NCBI RefSeq assembly: GCF_030295745.1 | Contig: NZ_AP027291.1 | Span: 496,001-560,000, forward strand | From: Mycolicibacterium sp. TUM20985 | GTDB taxonomy: Bacteria > Actinomycetota > Actinomycetes > Mycobacteriales > Mycobacteriaceae | Reading direction: 5' to 3' | DNA: 64,000 nt | In this document: positions 50,295 through 59,827 of the stretch, one piece after another | How the letters are laid out: each line of letters opens with the position of its first letter | Numbering within the stretch: the first letter of the stretch is position 1 | The notes under the pieces: generated by a model | Seen by the model: only the letters and a program-made list of their open reading frames with translations | Told to the model about the DNA's origin: nothing | The model's database searches: none | Position numbers and translations under genes: made by a program

Positions 50295-52772
50295 CTACGG
50301 TGGTGGCGGCGGCGGTGGTCCCAGCACGGGCACCGTGATCGGCGGAAGCCCTGGGATGTTGACGACCGTCGAACCCACCGGTGGGGGAACCGCATTGGGG
50401 TCGTTGGGATCCACTCCCGGCGGGAAGATCCCCGGTGGTGGTGGCGGCGGTGCTGGCGCAATGCCGTTGCTGATCTGGATGGTGATGATCGAGCCGGGAA
50501 CCGTCTGCCCCGAGGGTGACGTGCCCACGACCGAACCCACCGACGAGCCGCTGTTGACGGGCGTGGCCTGATCGGCGACCTGGAAGCCGGCGTCGCGCAG
50601 TCGCTGCCGGGCCAGGTCCTGCGTCATGCCGGCGACGCTGGGCACCTTCGAACCCGGCGCCCCGTCGACGTAGCGAGGATCTGTCGGCGGCAGTTGCACG
50701 GTGTCCGGAGTGATGGGCTTCATCGCCGTGAACCAGGTCCGGGCGGGCTCGTTGCCACCGAAGAGGTCGCCGGAACCGCACTGTCGCAGCGGGAACGAGC
50801 ACAGTTCACCGGGAGTGGTCGAGTCGTCGTAGATGTAGTTCGCCGCAGCGAAGTCACTCGTGAAGCCGAAGAAGCCCGACGACCGGTGCGCCTCCGTGGT
50901 GCCGGTCTTCCCCGACATCGGCAGGCTCCACCCCACCGAGCCCGCCGAGCTGGCAGCGGTGCCGTTCCCGGTGTCGTCCTTGCTCATCGCGTTGGCCAGG
51001 GTGTTGGCCAGGCCCTCCGGCACCACCTGCTCGCAGGTCTCCGTCGTTACGGACACCTCCTTGCCACTGCGGTCGAAGACCTTGTCGATCGGACTCGGCG
51101 GGCACCACGTACCGCTGGAGCCGAGCGTCGCCGCCACGTTGGACAGCTCGAGCGCGTTGACCTCGATGGGACCCAGCGTGAACGACCCGAGATTCTGACG
51201 CTTGACGAAGTCGGCCAGGCTCTCGTTGCTCTCCGGATCGTAGTCGCGCGCGGTGCCGGGCAGGGCATAGGACCGCAAGCCCAGCTTGACGGCCATGTCG
51301 ACGGTGCGTTGCACGCCCACCTGCGAGATCAGCTTGGCGAAGGCCGTGTTCGGGGACGTGGCCAGGGCGTCGGTGACGCTCATCTGACCCCGGTAGTTGC
51401 CGGCGTTGAGTACACACCACGTGGCCTGCGGGCAGCCCTTGGCGCCACCGCTGCCCAGGCCCTTGGCCTCGAAGCGGGAGGGCGCGTCCAGCTGCGCGTT
51501 GATGCCCATGCCCATCTCCAGCGCGGCGGCCGTGGTGAAGACCTTGAAGATGGAGCCGGCGCCGTCACCGACGAGGGAGAACGGCTGGGGCTGCATGGTC
51601 TCGCCGGCATCGAGGTTGAGGCCGTAGGTGCGGTTGGACGCCATGGCCAGCACCGGATGCGACTCCCGGCCCGGCCGGATGACGCTCATCACGCTGGCGA
51701 CGCCGTTGAGGTCGGGCGCCGCGATCCCGGTGATCGCCGACTTCACCGAGTTCTGGATGTCCGGATCCAGCGTGGTCCTGATGAGATAGCCGCCCTTGGC
51801 GACCTGTTCCTTGCTGATTCCCGCGCGCGCCAGATAGTCGAGCACGTAATCGCAGAAGAAGGCGCGGTCGCCCGCGGCGATGCAGCCGCGCGGCAGTTCG
51901 TTGGGTTGGGGGAGAACGCCGAGGGGCTCGAGCTTCGCCGCGCGCAGCGCCTCCGCCTCCTGCGGCACGTTGTCGATCATGGTGTCGAGCACCACGTTCC
52001 GACGTTCGAGCGCACCCTCGGGATTGGTGTACGGGTTGAGCGTGCTCGTCGACTGCACCATGCCGGCGAGCAGCGCAGCCTGCTGCCAGTTCAACTCCGA
52101 GGCGTTGATGCCGAAGTAGGTCTGAGCGGCGTCCTGCACACCGAACGCGCCATTGCCGAACGACACCAGGTTGAGGTAGCGCGTCAGGATCTCGGGCTTG
52201 GTGAACGTCTTGTCCAGCGTCAGCGCCATGCGGATCTCACGCAGCTTGCGGGCTGGCGTGGTCTCGATCGCGGCGCGCTTCTCGGCGTCGGTCTGTGCGA
52301 TGACCAGCAACTGATAGTTCTTCACGTACTGCTGCTCGATGGTGGAACCGCCGCGGGTGTCGGTGGCCCCGGACACGTAGCCGGACAATCCGGTCAGCGT
52401 GCCCTTCCAGTCGACGCCGTTGTGCTCGGCGAACCGCTTGTCCTCGATCGACACGATCGCGAGCTTCATCGAGTTGGCGATCTGATCGCTGGGCACCTCG
52501 AACCGCCGCTGGCTGTACAGCCACGCCAGAGGGTTACCCTTCGCGTCCACCATCGTCGACACGGCGGGAACTTCACCCTCGACCAACTGCGCCGAGCCAT
52601 TGGCCACCACGTCGGAGGCGCGGTTGGACATCAATCCGAAGCCGCCGACGACCGGGAACATGAGGCCCGCGGCGACGACGCTGGCCAGCAGGACGCACCA
52701 GGCCAGCTTGATGACGGTGACCGCGGCGGGGGCGCGCCTCGGCGACGGCGTCGCCGACGATCGGTCAGACAT
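50295..52772 (-). CDS. ponA2: Bifunctional penicillin-binding protein PonA2
   Basis: This 825-residue class A PBP has an N-terminal membrane anchor, a glycosyltransferase domain (catalytic Glu in SIEDKRFAEHNGVDWKG; STIEQQYVKNY), and a transpeptidase domain with SIFK (SxxK), SPN and KTGT. A single PASTA domain (VPSVAGMTQDLARQRLRDAGF) follows. The C-terminus is a proline-rich tail with poly-Pro runs. It builds cell-wall peptidoglycan and in mycobacteria (Rv3682) supports survival in stress. A long open frame on the opposite strand is only a codon-bias shadow. Confidence 0.95.
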   Translation of the reverse strand: MSDRSSATPSPRRAPAAVTVIKLAWCVLLASVVAAGLMFPVVGGFGLMSNRASDVVANGSAQLVEGEVPAVSTMVDAKGNPLAWLYSQRRFEVPSDQIANSMKLAIVSIEDKRFAEHNGVDWKGTLTGLSGYVSGATDTRGGSTIEQQYVKNYQLLVIAQTDAEKRAAIETTPARKLREIRMALTLDKTFTKPEILTRYLNLVSFGNGAFGVQDAAQTYFGINASELNWQQAALLAGMVQSTSTLNPYTNPEGALERRNVVLDTMIDNVPQEAEALRAAKLEPLGVLPQPNELPRGCIAAGDRAFFCDYVLDYLARAGISKEQVAKGGYLIRTTLDPDIQNSVKSAITGIAAPDLNGVASVMSVIRPGRESHPVLAMASNRTYGLNLDAGETMQPQPFSLVGDGAGSIFKVFTTAAALEMGMGINAQLDAPSRFEAKGLGSGGAKGCPQATWCVLNAGNYRGQMSVTDALATSPNTAFAKLISQVGVQRTVDMAVKLGLRSYALPGTARDYDPESNESLADFVKRQNLGSFTLGPIEVNALELSNVAATLGSSGTWCPPSPIDKVFDRSGKEVSVTTETCEQVVPEGLANTLANAMSKDDTGNGTAASSAGSVGWSLPMSGKTGTTEAHRSSGFFGFTSDFAAANYIYDDSTTPGELCSFPLRQCGSGDLFGGNEPARTWFTAMKPITPDTVQLPPTDPRYVDGAPGSKVPSVAGMTQDLARQRLRDAGFQVADQATPVNSGSSVGSVVGTSPSGQTVPGSIITIQISNGIAPAPPPPPPGIFPPGVDPNDPNAVPPPVGSTVVNIPGLPPITVPVLGPPPPPPP

Positions 52773-53052
52773 GGCTACACAGTAGCGACGTCGCCAGTCA
52801 CCAGCGTCTCAGCGGTCCGTTTAGCCCTCGACCGCCGCCTGTGCAAGCCCTTTAGGTGCACGAAAGCGCATCACGGCACGGTCGTCCCAATAATTTGCGA
52901 AATGACTGTTGCGCAAAACCCCCCTGACCACCTAGCTTTGACGGACAGTGCGATCTAGGTAACACCCGGATTGCAATGTGGCGTAGATCGCACAGGCTTT
53001 CTACACCGAGGACTGGGCCGTTCTGACGGGCGGCTGGACGAAGGGATCGCAG
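52773..53052. other. Divergent promoter region between ponA2 and whiB4
   Basis: This 280-bp gap is AT-richer than its flanks in 52885-52960. It contains an inverted repeat TTTGCG-N12-CGCAAA (52894-52899 and 52912-52917) and a TTGACG (52938-52943) that could be a -35, but no matching -10 at good spacing. A GAAGGGA site at 53040 serves whiB4. The region must hold promoters for both genes; I cannot place them firmly. Confidence 0.4.
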
Positions 53053-53412
53053 GTGTCAGAAACACGACCCGCGGCGCGCAGGACGGTCATGAGTTCCCCA
53101 GTCAACGGTGTCGTCGTCCACGGCCCCGAGGCAGAAGCCCGCATCGCCTGGGTATCCCAGGCGCGCTGCAGGCAGGCCGACCCCGACGAGTTGTTCGTCC
53201 GCGGTGCCGCCCAGCGGAAGGCGGCCGTGATCTGCCGCCACTGCCCGGTGATCTCCGAGTGCGGCGCCGATGCCCTCGACAACCGCGTCGAATTCGGGGT
53301 CTGGGGCGGCATGACCGAGCGTCAGCGTCGTGCCCTGCTCAAACAGCATCCCGACGTCGTGTCGTGGGCCGAGTTCTTCGCTGCGCAGCGCAAGCACCGC
53401 AGCGCCGTCTAG
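53053..53412 (+). CDS. whiB4: Redox-sensing transcription factor WhiB4
   Basis: This 119-residue Wbl protein has the four iron-sulfur cysteines C39, C61, C64 and C70 (C-x21-C-x2-C-x5-C), the turn GVWGGM, and a basic C-terminal segment (ERQRRALLKQH) for DNA contact. It corresponds to M. tuberculosis Rv3681c, a 4Fe-4S sensor of oxidative and nitrosative stress. The GTG start has a GAAGGGA site. It lies between ponA2 (divergent) and bagB (convergent), the same order as in M. tuberculosis. Confidence 0.95.
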   Translation: MSETRPAARRTVMSSPVNGVVVHGPEAEARIAWVSQARCRQADPDELFVRGAAQRKAAVICRHCPVISECGADALDNRVEFGVWGGMTERQRRALLKQHPDVVSWAEFFAAQRKHRSAV

Positions 53413-53432
53413 TCGACCAGGGGCCCAAGGGC

Positions 53433-54563
53433 CTAGGCCGCGTCTGTTTCGCCGGTGAGCTGATCGGCGATCGCCCGCAGCGCTTCCAGGTCGGATACGT
53501 CGAACGGCAGTGACGGCACGCCGACGATCGCGACGTGCGGGTTGGCCCCGGTGAACCGCGACAGCAACCGAACCTCCCGCTTGGCGGTCTGCGCTCGGTC
53601 GGCATGGACGCGCAGCACCGCGGCCGCGAGTTCGTCACCACCGCCGGCGGTCAGTTGATCGGCCGCCTCCCGCGCCTTGTCGGTTTGCAGATCGGACAAC
53701 GTCGGATGGGTCCGGTTGAGGATCAGCCCAGCGAGCGGCATCCTCTCCGTCGACAGCCGGTCGACGAAGAAGGAAGCCTCGCGCAGCGCGTCCGGTTCGG
53801 CAGCCGAGACGACGACGAACTGGGTGCCCCGCCGCTTCAGCAATTCGTAGGTCCGGTCCGCCTTCTCACGAAAGCCGCTGAACGTCGAATCCAGGGCCTG
53901 CACGAAGCCGGCTGCGTCGGAGAGCATTTGGGAGCCCAGGACCGTCGACAGCGCCTTCATCGCCAAGCCGACAGCGCCCGTGACCAGCTTGCCGATGCCC
54001 CGACCCGGAGCGAGCAGCAGCCGCCACAGGCGACTGTCCATGAAGCTGCCCAGGCGTTTCGGCGCATCGAGGAAGTCGAGCGCGTTGCGTGACGGCGGGG
54101 TGTCGACCACCACGAGGTCCCACTTGTCCTCACCGAGCAACTGACCCAGCTTCTCCATCGCCATGTACTCCTGCGTGCCCGCGAGGGAGGTGGCGACGGT
54201 TTGGTAGAACTGGTTCTCCAGAATCGCCTCGGCGCGGTCGCCGCCGGAGTACTGGGTCACCATCTCGTCGAACGTGCGTCGCATGTCGAGCATCATCGCG
54301 TGCAGTTCACCGGTGACCTCCGGCGCGAGCGGGACACGCTGCGGGGTGTTGCCGAGATCCTTGATGCCGAGCGCCTGGGCGAGTCTCTTGGCCGGGTCGA
54401 TGGTGAGGACGACGACGGTGCGGCCGTACTCCGCCGCCCGCAGCGCCATGGCCGCTGCGGTAGTGGTCTTGCCGACACCGCCTGCGCCGCAACAGACTAC
54501 GACGCGGTTGGCCCTGTCGTTGAGAATAGCGCCCAGATCGAGGACGGTCGTTGTGGTACTCAT
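53433..54563 (-). CDS. bagB: Get3/ArsA-like anion-transporting ATPase BagB
   Basis: This 376-residue P-loop ATPase has deviant Walker [12 protein letters not shown], Switch [15 protein letters not shown] and an ArsA-type A-loop. It corresponds to M. tuberculosis Rv3680, named BagB (bacterial Get3-like B), which works with BagA. The pair protects against glycerol and nitric oxide toxicity; the transported or inserted client is unknown. The ATG at 54563 has an AGGAG site and follows bagA after a 31-bp gap, so the two are co-transcribed. Confidence 0.9.
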   Translation of the reverse strand: MSTTTTVLDLGAILNDRANRVVVCCGAGGVGKTTTAAAMALRAAEYGRTVVVLTIDPAKRLAQALGIKDLGNTPQRVPLAPEVTGELHAMMLDMRRTFDEMVTQYSGGDRAEAILENQFYQTVATSLAGTQEYMAMEKLGQLLGEDKWDLVVVDTPPSRNALDFLDAPKRLGSFMDSRLWRLLLAPGRGIGKLVTGAVGLAMKALSTVLGSQMLSDAAGFVQALDSTFSGFREKADRTYELLKRRGTQFVVVSAAEPDALREASFFVDRLSTERMPLAGLILNRTHPTLSDLQTDKAREAADQLTAGGGDELAAAVLRVHADRAQTAKREVRLLSRFTGANPHVAIVGVPSLPFDVSDLEALRAIADQLTGETDAA

Positions 54564-54594
54564 CGCTGGATCTCCTGGTGGTCTTCGCTGGCGC

Positions 54595-55650
54595 TCATCG
54601 CACGCCCTGCTGGCCGAGTGCCTCGGCGAGTTCGTACAGGCTGCCCAGGTCGACGCCATCGGCGATCGCGGGCAGTTCGAGTCGTGCAATGTCGACCGCG
54701 TCGAGTTGCGCGGCGCTCTCCGCCCGCGCGCTGATCCGTGTCGCGTGCTCGATGGTCTCGGTGAGCAGCCCCGCGAAGTCGCTGTCGGACAACGTGATTC
54801 CCGCCTTGGTCAAGCCGGCGCGGACGGAGTCTGCGTCGATGTCACCCTCGGCGGCCTTGGCGAGATCGCTGGCGTCCAGATAGGCCGGGATGTTGCGGTT
54901 GACGATGACGCTGCCGATCGGCAACCCCAGCTCTCTGAGCTCGTCGATGGCCTCGACGGTCTCCTGGATCGGCAAGGCCTCGAGAAGCGTGACGAGGTGA
55001 ATGGCGGTCAACTCGGAATGGAGCAGCTTGACCACGCCCTCGGCCTGGGAGTGCACCGGCCCGCCCTTCGCCAGATCGGAGACGGCCTTGGTGACGTCGA
55101 GGAACCGCGCGATGCGTCCCGTCGGCGGGGAGTCCACCACGACGGCGTCGTAGGCACCGTTGATACCTCCCGTGCGGTCCTTGCCCTTGTCCTTCGCCGA
55201 CCGGACCACGATCTCCTTGACCTTTCCGGTGAGGAGGACGTCCCGCAGCCCGGGCGCGATCGTCGTCGCGAATTCGACGGCGCCGATGCGGCGCATCGCC
55301 CGGCCCGCGATGCCGAGGTTGTAGAACATGTCGAGGTACTCGAGGAAGGCGGCTTCGGTGTCGATGGCGAGCGCGTTGACCTGACCACCGCCATCCGCGG
55401 TCGCGATCTTCACTTCCTCGTACGGCAGCGGGGGCACGTCGAAGAGTTGCGCGATGCCCTGGCGGCCCTCGACCTCGACCAGCAGCACCTTTCGGCCGCC
55501 GGCCGCGAGGGCGAGGGCGAGCGAGGCGGCGATCGTCGACTTGCCGGTGCCGCCCTTGCCGGTCACGAAGTGCAGACGCGCCTTTGTCATGCGGGGGGGC
55601 CAGCCTACGGATGTGCGACCGCTGGATTCGGGAACGTCGTTGCTCACCAT
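54595..55650 (-). CDS. bagA: Get3/ArsA-like anion-transporting ATPase BagA
   Basis: This 351-residue P-loop ATPase has the deviant Walker [13 protein letters not shown] and Switch motifs [16 protein letters not shown]. The core closely resembles M. tuberculosis Rv3679 ([22 protein letters not shown] and [27 protein letters not shown]). The pair BagA/BagB resembles eukaryotic Get3, which delivers tail-anchored proteins. The start at 55650 includes a short polar lead-in of about 20 residues; a later start is possible. Divergent from the DUF4177 gene by 45 bp. Confidence 0.9.
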   Translation of the reverse strand: MVSNDVPESSGRTSVGWPPRMTKARLHFVTGKGGTGKSTIAASLALALAAGGRKVLLVEVEGRQGIAQLFDVPPLPYEEVKIATADGGGQVNALAIDTEAAFLEYLDMFYNLGIAGRAMRRIGAVEFATTIAPGLRDVLLTGKVKEIVVRSAKDKGKDRTGGINGAYDAVVVDSPPTGRIARFLDVTKAVSDLAKGGPVHSQAEGVVKLLHSELTAIHLVTLLEALPIQETVEAIDELRELGLPIGSVIVNRNIPAYLDASDLAKAAEGDIDADSVRAGLTKAGITLSDSDFAGLLTETIEHATRISARAESAAQLDAVDIARLELPAIADGVDLGSLYELAEALGQQGVR

Positions 55651-55682
55651 TGCATGCTATCCATCGCTCCCGCGGCGACCGA

Positions 55683-55688
55683 TAAGCT
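55683..55688 (+). promoter_or_regulatory. -10 element of the DUF4177-like gene (leaderless type)
   Basis: TAAGCT (TANNNT) ends 7 nt before the ATG at 55696. No ribosome site is present. Confidence 0.45.
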
Positions 55689-55695
55689 CAGGCCC

Positions 55696-55857
55696 ATGAG
55701 CGAATTGACGAAGTGGGAATACGTGACGGTGGCCCTACTGACCCATGCGACGAAGCAGATCCTCGACCAGTGGGGCGAGGACGGCTGGGAGCTGGTGTCG
55801 GTGGTTCCCGGTCCCACCGGTGAGCAGCTCGTCGCCTACATGAAACGGCCCAAGTAA
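55696..55857 (+). CDS. DUF4177-type small protein
   Basis: This 53-residue protein (KWEYVTVALLTH ... QWGEDGWELVSVVPGP) has the beta-alpha-beta core WEY/W-x-E-L-V of the DUF4177 family. A counterpart of the same size lies here in M. tuberculosis (Rv3678A by memory). The function is unknown. The gene is short but well conserved in type. The RidA gene starts 2 bp after its stop, forming an operon. Confidence 0.8.
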   Translation: MSELTKWEYVTVALLTHATKQILDQWGEDGWELVSVVPGPTGEQLVAYMKRPK

Positions 55858-55859
55858 CC

Positions 55860-56342
55860 GTGTCCGCCGGGCAGGACACCGGACGTGTGACGGCTTCGAA
55901 GCGACTGGCGGAGTTGGGCATCGAGCTGCCCGAGGTCGTCACCCCGCTGGCTGCATACGTGCCCGCGGTCCGGACGGGCAATCTCGTCTACACGTCGGGA
56001 CAGCTGCCGATGGTCGCCGGAGAACTTCCGCAGAAGGGCAAGGTCGGCGCCGATGTCAGTGCGGAGGACGCCAAGGACTTGGCGCGGATCTGCGCGTTGA
56101 ACGCGCTCGCGGCCGTCCATTCGCTCGTGGGCATCGACGCGGTGACCCGCGTGGTCAAGGTCGTCGGCTTCGTAGCGTCCGCTCCGGGATTCAACGGTCA
56201 ACCCGGTGTGGTGAACGGCGCGTCACAACTGTTCGGCGACGTGTTCGGGGACGCCGGGGCGCACGCCCGCTCGGCCGTCGGGGTGTCCGAGCTGCCGATC
56301 GATGCTCCGGTGGAGGTCGAGATCATCGTCGAGGTGGCGTGA
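55860..56342 (+). CDS. RidA/YjgF family protein
   Basis: This 160-residue protein has the RidA features PAVRTGNLVYTSGQLPM, the trimer-interface stretch and the C-terminal SAVGVSELPIDAPVEVEIIVEV, which includes the region around the conserved active-site Arg (AHARSAVGV). RidA enzymes hydrolyse reactive enamine/imine intermediates from PLP enzymes. The PLP desulfhydrase Cds1 lies in the same neighbourhood. It corresponds to M. tuberculosis Rv3678c and is longer than E. coli RidA (128), as in the YjgF-like branch of mycobacteria. GTG start. Confidence 0.88.
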   Translation: MSAGQDTGRVTASKRLAELGIELPEVVTPLAAYVPAVRTGNLVYTSGQLPMVAGELPQKGKVGADVSAEDAKDLARICALNALAAVHSLVGIDAVTRVVKVVGFVASAPGFNGQPGVVNGASQLFGDVFGDAGAHARSAVGVSELPIDAPVEVEIIVEVA

Positions 56343-56409
56343 CTCGGCTCGGCGGAGCGACGCGGGGATGACACCCCTGGAACATCCCGCCTAGGGGAAG
56401 CTGCGGCGC

Positions 56410-57177
56410 GTGACCGACACGGCGTCGGTGCTGCTGTGCGACAACCCGGGGCTGATGACGCTCGACGGCACCAACACCTGGGTGCTGCGAGGGCCGGGTA
56501 GCGACGAGCTGGTCGTGGTCGACCCCGGGCCCGACGACGACGCGCACATCGAACGGATCGCCGCCCTCGGCACGATCCCGCTGGTGCTGATCAGCCACAA
56601 GCACGGCGACCACACCGATGCGATCGACAAGCTGGTCGACCGGACGGGCGCGACCGTGCGGGCGGTGGGCAGTGGTTTCCTGCGGGGTCTCGGCGGCCCG
56701 CTGTCCGACGGCGAGGTGATCGACGCCGCCGGCCTGCGCATCACGGTGATGGCCACGCCCGGACACACGGCCGACTCGCTGTCCTTCCTCGTCGACGATT
56801 CCAGGGGCGAGCGAAGCGACGGGATGGGTGCGGTGCTCACCGCGGACACCGTGCTCGGTCGTGGGACCACCGTCATCGACAACGAAGACGGCAGTTTGGC
56901 CGACTACATGGAGTCACTGCGACGGCTCAACGGTTTGGGCCGGCGCACGGTGCTGCCGGGCCACGGTCCCGAGCTCGGCGATCTCGAGGCGGTGACACAG
57001 ATGTACCTCGACCACCGCGAGGAGCGTCTCGGCCAGGTGCGGGACGCGCTACGGGTTCTCGGTGAGGACGCCGCAGCCCGTCAGATCGTCGAACACGTCT
57101 ACACCGACGTCGACGAGAAGCTGTGGGAGCACGCGGAGTGGAGCGTGCAGGCGCAGCTGGACTATCTACGCGCGTGA
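56410..57177 (+). CDS. Metallo-beta-lactamase superfamily hydrolase, shortened N-terminus
   Basis: This 255-residue hydrolase has the metal motif SHKHGDHTD (His63, His65, Asp67, His68), the later His in TPGHTADS, Asp in LTADTVLG and His in LPGHGPEL. It corresponds to M. tuberculosis Rv3677c. The start at GTG 56410 may not be original: in frame upstream, ATG 56368 reads MTPLEHPA, then TAG at 56392, then GKLRRVTDT. Homologues commonly continue HPAYG-x-LR-x-VT, so a Tyr codon seems to have become amber. The current protein then begins by re-initiation. Zn-binding core is complete, so it may still be active. Confidence 0.85.
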   Translation: MTDTASVLLCDNPGLMTLDGTNTWVLRGPGSDELVVVDPGPDDDAHIERIAALGTIPLVLISHKHGDHTDAIDKLVDRTGATVRAVGSGFLRGLGGPLSDGEVIDAAGLRITVMATPGHTADSLSFLVDDSRGERSDGMGAVLTADTVLGRGTTVIDNEDGSLADYMESLRRLNGLGRRTVLPGHGPELGDLEAVTQMYLDHREERLGQVRDALRVLGEDAAARQIVEHVYTDVDEKLWEHAEWSVQAQLDYLRA

Positions 57178-57210
57178 GGAGAAGCGGGCGTCCTGCTCGA
57201 TGCTCGCTCG

Positions 57211-57885
57211 TTACCTTGCGCGGCGGGCCAGGCGTTCGGAGTCGCTGATCAGCACGCTCTTGCCCTCCAGGCGGATCCACCCGCGATGGGCGAAGTCGGC
57301 GAGCGCCTTGTTGACCGTCTCGCGCGAGGCGCCGACCAACTGCGCGATCTCCTCCTGGGTGAGGTCGTGCGTCACGCGGAGCGCACCACCCTCCTGGGTG
57401 CCGAACCGCTGCGCGAGCTGCAGCAGCTGTTTGGCGACGCGGCCGGGCACGTCGGTGAAGATGAGGTCCGCCAGGTTGTTGTTGGTGCGGCGCAGGCGAC
57501 GGGCCAACACGCGCAGCAGCTGCTCGGCGATCTCGGGACGATCGGCGATCCACGCGCGCAGCGCTTCTCGGTCCATCGACACGGCGCGGACCTCGGTGAT
57601 GGTGGTGGCGCTGGACGTCCGCGGCCCGGGGTCGAAGATCGACAGCTCGCCGAACATGTCGGACGGACCCATGATGGTGAGCAGGTTCTCGCGGCCATCG
57701 GGTGACCGGCGGCCAATCTTCACCTTGCCCGAGATGATGATGTAGAGCCGGTCTCCGGGCTCCCCTTCGGCGAACACCGTGTGTCCACGCGGAAAGTCGA
57801 CTGGCTGCAATTGCTTGGTCAGCGCGGAAACCGCAGTCGGTTCGACTCCCTGGAAGATTCCGGCCCTCGCCAGGATCTCGTCCAC
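57211..57885 (-). CDS. crp: cAMP receptor protein Crp
   Basis: This 224-residue CRP/FNR regulator has an N-terminal cyclic-nucleotide-binding domain ([35 protein letters not shown] with the cAMP-contact Glu-Arg/Ser-Ser loop) and a C-terminal winged helix ([34 protein letters not shown]). It matches M. tuberculosis Rv3676 in length and almost every residue from [16 protein letters not shown] on, which sets the GTG start at 57885 with an AAGGGGC site. An upstream in-frame ATG (57948) is not used in the orthologue. It binds TGTGA-type sites and controls starvation and respiration genes. Confidence 0.96.
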   Translation of the reverse strand: MDEILARAGIFQGVEPTAVSALTKQLQPVDFPRGHTVFAEGEPGDRLYIIISGKVKIGRRSPDGRENLLTIMGPSDMFGELSIFDPGPRTSSATTITEVRAVSMDREALRAWIADRPEIAEQLLRVLARRLRRTNNNLADLIFTDVPGRVAKQLLQLAQRFGTQEGGALRVTHDLTQEEIAQLVGASRETVNKALADFAHRGWIRLEGKSVLISDSERLARRAR

Positions 57886-57986
57886 GTTGCCCCTTAAGCC
57901 GTCGGAAATGATTGACACGCCAAGGCCATCCTGTGCTGGATGGCGCAAATCAGTCTAAGCGCAGGCACCTTCGCCACAGGCCAACG

Positions 57987-58298
57987 CTACACACGATGGG
58001 CGTGGCGAGTCGCCTGAAATTCCGGATTGGATCCGTGGTGGCCGAATACGGCCGTGGGCAACGGTCGTGGCCATTCGGTGGCGAGGCGTTCGGAGTGAAC
58101 GTCGTCGAGCAATCGGTAGGTCGCCACTCGGGGGGTGCGTGCCGCGGGTTTGGCGCAGTCCGCCTTCGCCTGTTCCAGAAAGTCGTTGACGTCCGCGGGG
58201 GAGACCGCGTCGGTGTCGAGCCCGGCCTCCAAGCGGTCCAGCCCGAAGGTCGCCAACATCAGCAACCCCGGGATGAATGCGACGAGCAACCAAGACAC
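57987..58298 (-). CDS. Small membrane protein (Rv3675-like)
   Basis: This 103-residue protein begins with one hydrophobic segment (VSWLLVAFIPGLLMLATFGLDRLEAGL), followed by a soluble acidic then basic region (PADVNDFLEQAKADC). The position between crp and nth and the sequence type match M. tuberculosis Rv3675, a protein of unknown function. The GTG at 58298 is the only reasonable start before the helix. It is upstream of crp on the same strand with a 101-bp gap, which holds the crp promoter (TAGACT at 57957-57952 on the minus strand). Confidence 0.72.
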   Translation of the reverse strand: MSWLLVAFIPGLLMLATFGLDRLEAGLDTDAVSPADVNDFLEQAKADCAKPAARTPRVATYRLLDDVHSERLATEWPRPLPTAVFGHHGSNPEFQATRHAHRV

Positions 58299-58391
58299 AT
58301 GGCGAAGTAAACACGCCGAACATCTCGGTGGGATCACGAATTGCCACCGGTCCGCGCTTACACTCGTCGGTTGCGTCAGTAGGCTGACGAG

Positions 58392-59156
58392 GTGGCAGCG
58401 CGCGCAGGGACGGCCTCCAAGGCCGCCAAGTACGACAACGAAACTCACGCCGGGCTGGTCCGACGGGCGCGGCGGATGAATCGCACGCTCGCACAAGCCT
58501 TTCCGCATGTCTACTGCGAGCTGGACTTCACCAATCCGCTGGAACTCACCGTGGCCACCATCCTCTCGGCGCAGAGCACCGACAAGGGCGTGAACCTCAC
58601 GACCCCCCCGCTGTTCGCGAAGTACCGCACGGCTGCGGACTACGCGGGCGCCGACCGCGACGAACTCGAGGCCATGGTCCGGCCCACCGGCTTCTATCGC
58701 AACAAGGCCAATTCGCTGATGCGGCTGGGCCAAGAACTCGTCGAACGGTTCGACGGAGAGGTGCCGCGCACCCTCGACGAACTGGTGACGCTTCCCGGTG
58801 TCGGGCGCAAGACGGCAAACGTCATCCTCGGCAACGCCTTCGACATTCCCGGCATCACCGTCGACACCCACTTCGGCCGGTTGGTGCGCCGCTGGCGGTG
58901 GACGGCGCTGGAGGACCCGGTGAAGGTGGAGTTCGCGGTCGCGGAGCTGATCCCCCGCAAGGAGTGGACGCTGCTCAGCCACCGCGTGATCTTCCACGGA
59001 CGCCGGGTCTGCCACGCCAAGAAACCCGCGTGCGGCGTGTGCGTGCTGGCCAAGGACTGTCCGTCCTACGGCACGGGACCGACGGACCCGTTGGCGGCCG
59101 CTGCACTGGTCAAGGGCCCCGAGACGGAGCATCTGCTGGCGTTGGCCGGGCTCTGA
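58392..59156 (+). CDS. nth: Endonuclease III
   Basis: This 254-residue DNA glycosylase/AP lyase has the helix-hairpin-helix [13 protein letters not shown] with catalytic Lys140, the catalytic Asp158 in [11 protein letters not shown], and a C-terminal 4Fe-4S loop [18 protein letters not shown] (C-x6-C-x2-C-x5-C). It removes oxidised pyrimidines and nicks abasic DNA in base excision repair. It corresponds to M. tuberculosis Rv3674c. It begins the plus-strand group nth, thioredoxin-like, Nudix, marP with tight spacing. Confidence 0.96.
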   Translation: MAARAGTASKAAKYDNETHAGLVRRARRMNRTLAQAFPHVYCELDFTNPLELTVATILSAQSTDKGVNLTTPPLFAKYRTAADYAGADRDELEAMVRPTGFYRNKANSLMRLGQELVERFDGEVPRTLDELVTLPGVGRKTANVILGNAFDIPGITVDTHFGRLVRRWRWTALEDPVKVEFAVAELIPRKEWTLLSHRVIFHGRRVCHAKKPACGVCVLAKDCPSYGTGPTDPLAAAALVKGPETEHLLALAGL

Positions 59157-59170
59157 GCGCCGTCCGTCCC

Positions 59171-59827
59171 ATGCGCGCGTCGACCCGCTGGACCGCGGCG
59201 GTACTCGTCATCGTCGTCGCGCTCGCGGTGGCGTTGTGGCGTGAGGTCGGCTCCCAAGATGCGGGTGGCGCGGGTGGCGGCCCGCCGTCCGCCGGAGTCG
59301 CCCGTGAACACCGCGACGCCGACACCCCCGAGGCCCTGCAGGAACCGCGCGCCCGCGCCGACCTCCCGCCGTGCCCCGCGCCGTCGGGAGGGCCGAGCCC
59401 CAACGCGCTCGCAGGGATCACGGTCGAATGTGCCGCCGACGGCAGCCGCGTCGACGTCGCCCGCGTGGTCGCCGGCCGCAACGTGGTGCTCAACCTGTGG
59501 GCCTACTGGTGCGGCCCGTGCGCCGACGAACTGCCGGCAATGGCCGAATATCAGCGCCGGATGGGTTCGGCGGTGACGGTGCTGACCGTGCACCAGGACG
59601 AGAACGAGACGGCCGCGCTGCTGCGACTCGCCGAACTGGGTGTCCGACTGCCCACGCTGCAGGACGGTCGACGGCTCATCGCCGCTGCCCTCGAGGTGCC
59701 CAACGTCATGCCCGCCACGGTGGTCCTCCGCGCGGACGGTACGGTGGCCGAAATCCTGCCGCGCGCCTTCACCAGCGCCGATGAGATCGCCGCGGCGGTG
59801 AATCCAGGGATAGGAGTGCGTGGTTGA
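59171..59827 (+). CDS. Thioredoxin-like/TlpA membrane-anchored protein
   Basis: This 218-residue protein has an N-terminal membrane segment (WTAAVLVIVVALAVALW), a Pro/Gly-rich linker, and a TlpA/thioredoxin domain with WCGPC (Cys114 and Cys117) and the cis-Pro region VPNVMPATVVLRADG. It faces the cell-wall side and reduces or oxidises disulfides. It corresponds to M. tuberculosis Rv3673c. The stop overlaps the TTG start of the Nudix gene (TTGA), so they are coupled. Confidence 0.9.
   Translation: MRASTRWTAAVLVIVVALAVALWREVGSQDAGGAGGGPPSAGVAREHRDADTPEALQEPRARADLPPCPAPSGGPSPNALAGITVECAADGSRVDVARVVAGRNVVLNLWAYWCGPCADELPAMAEYQRRMGSAVTVLTVHQDENETAALLRLAELGVRLPTLQDGRRLIAAALEVPNVMPATVVLRADGTVAEILPRAFTSADEIAAAVNPGIGVRG

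Noticed and set aside
52894..52917. TTTGCG-N12-CGCAAA as a named operator for whiB4 or ponA2
   Set aside because: The arms are only 6 bp and the spacer is long; such repeats arise by chance in a window of this size, and no matching regulator is adjacent.
50694..52958. Long plus-strand open frame opposite ponA2
   Set aside because: The minus strand encodes all PonA2 motifs; the opposite frame has no recognisable domain and arises from third-position GC bias.
57886..57948. Upstream ATG of crp adding 21 residues
   Set aside because: The M. tuberculosis Crp begins at the position of GTG 57885 with the same length of 224 residues, and a ribosome site precedes that GTG.
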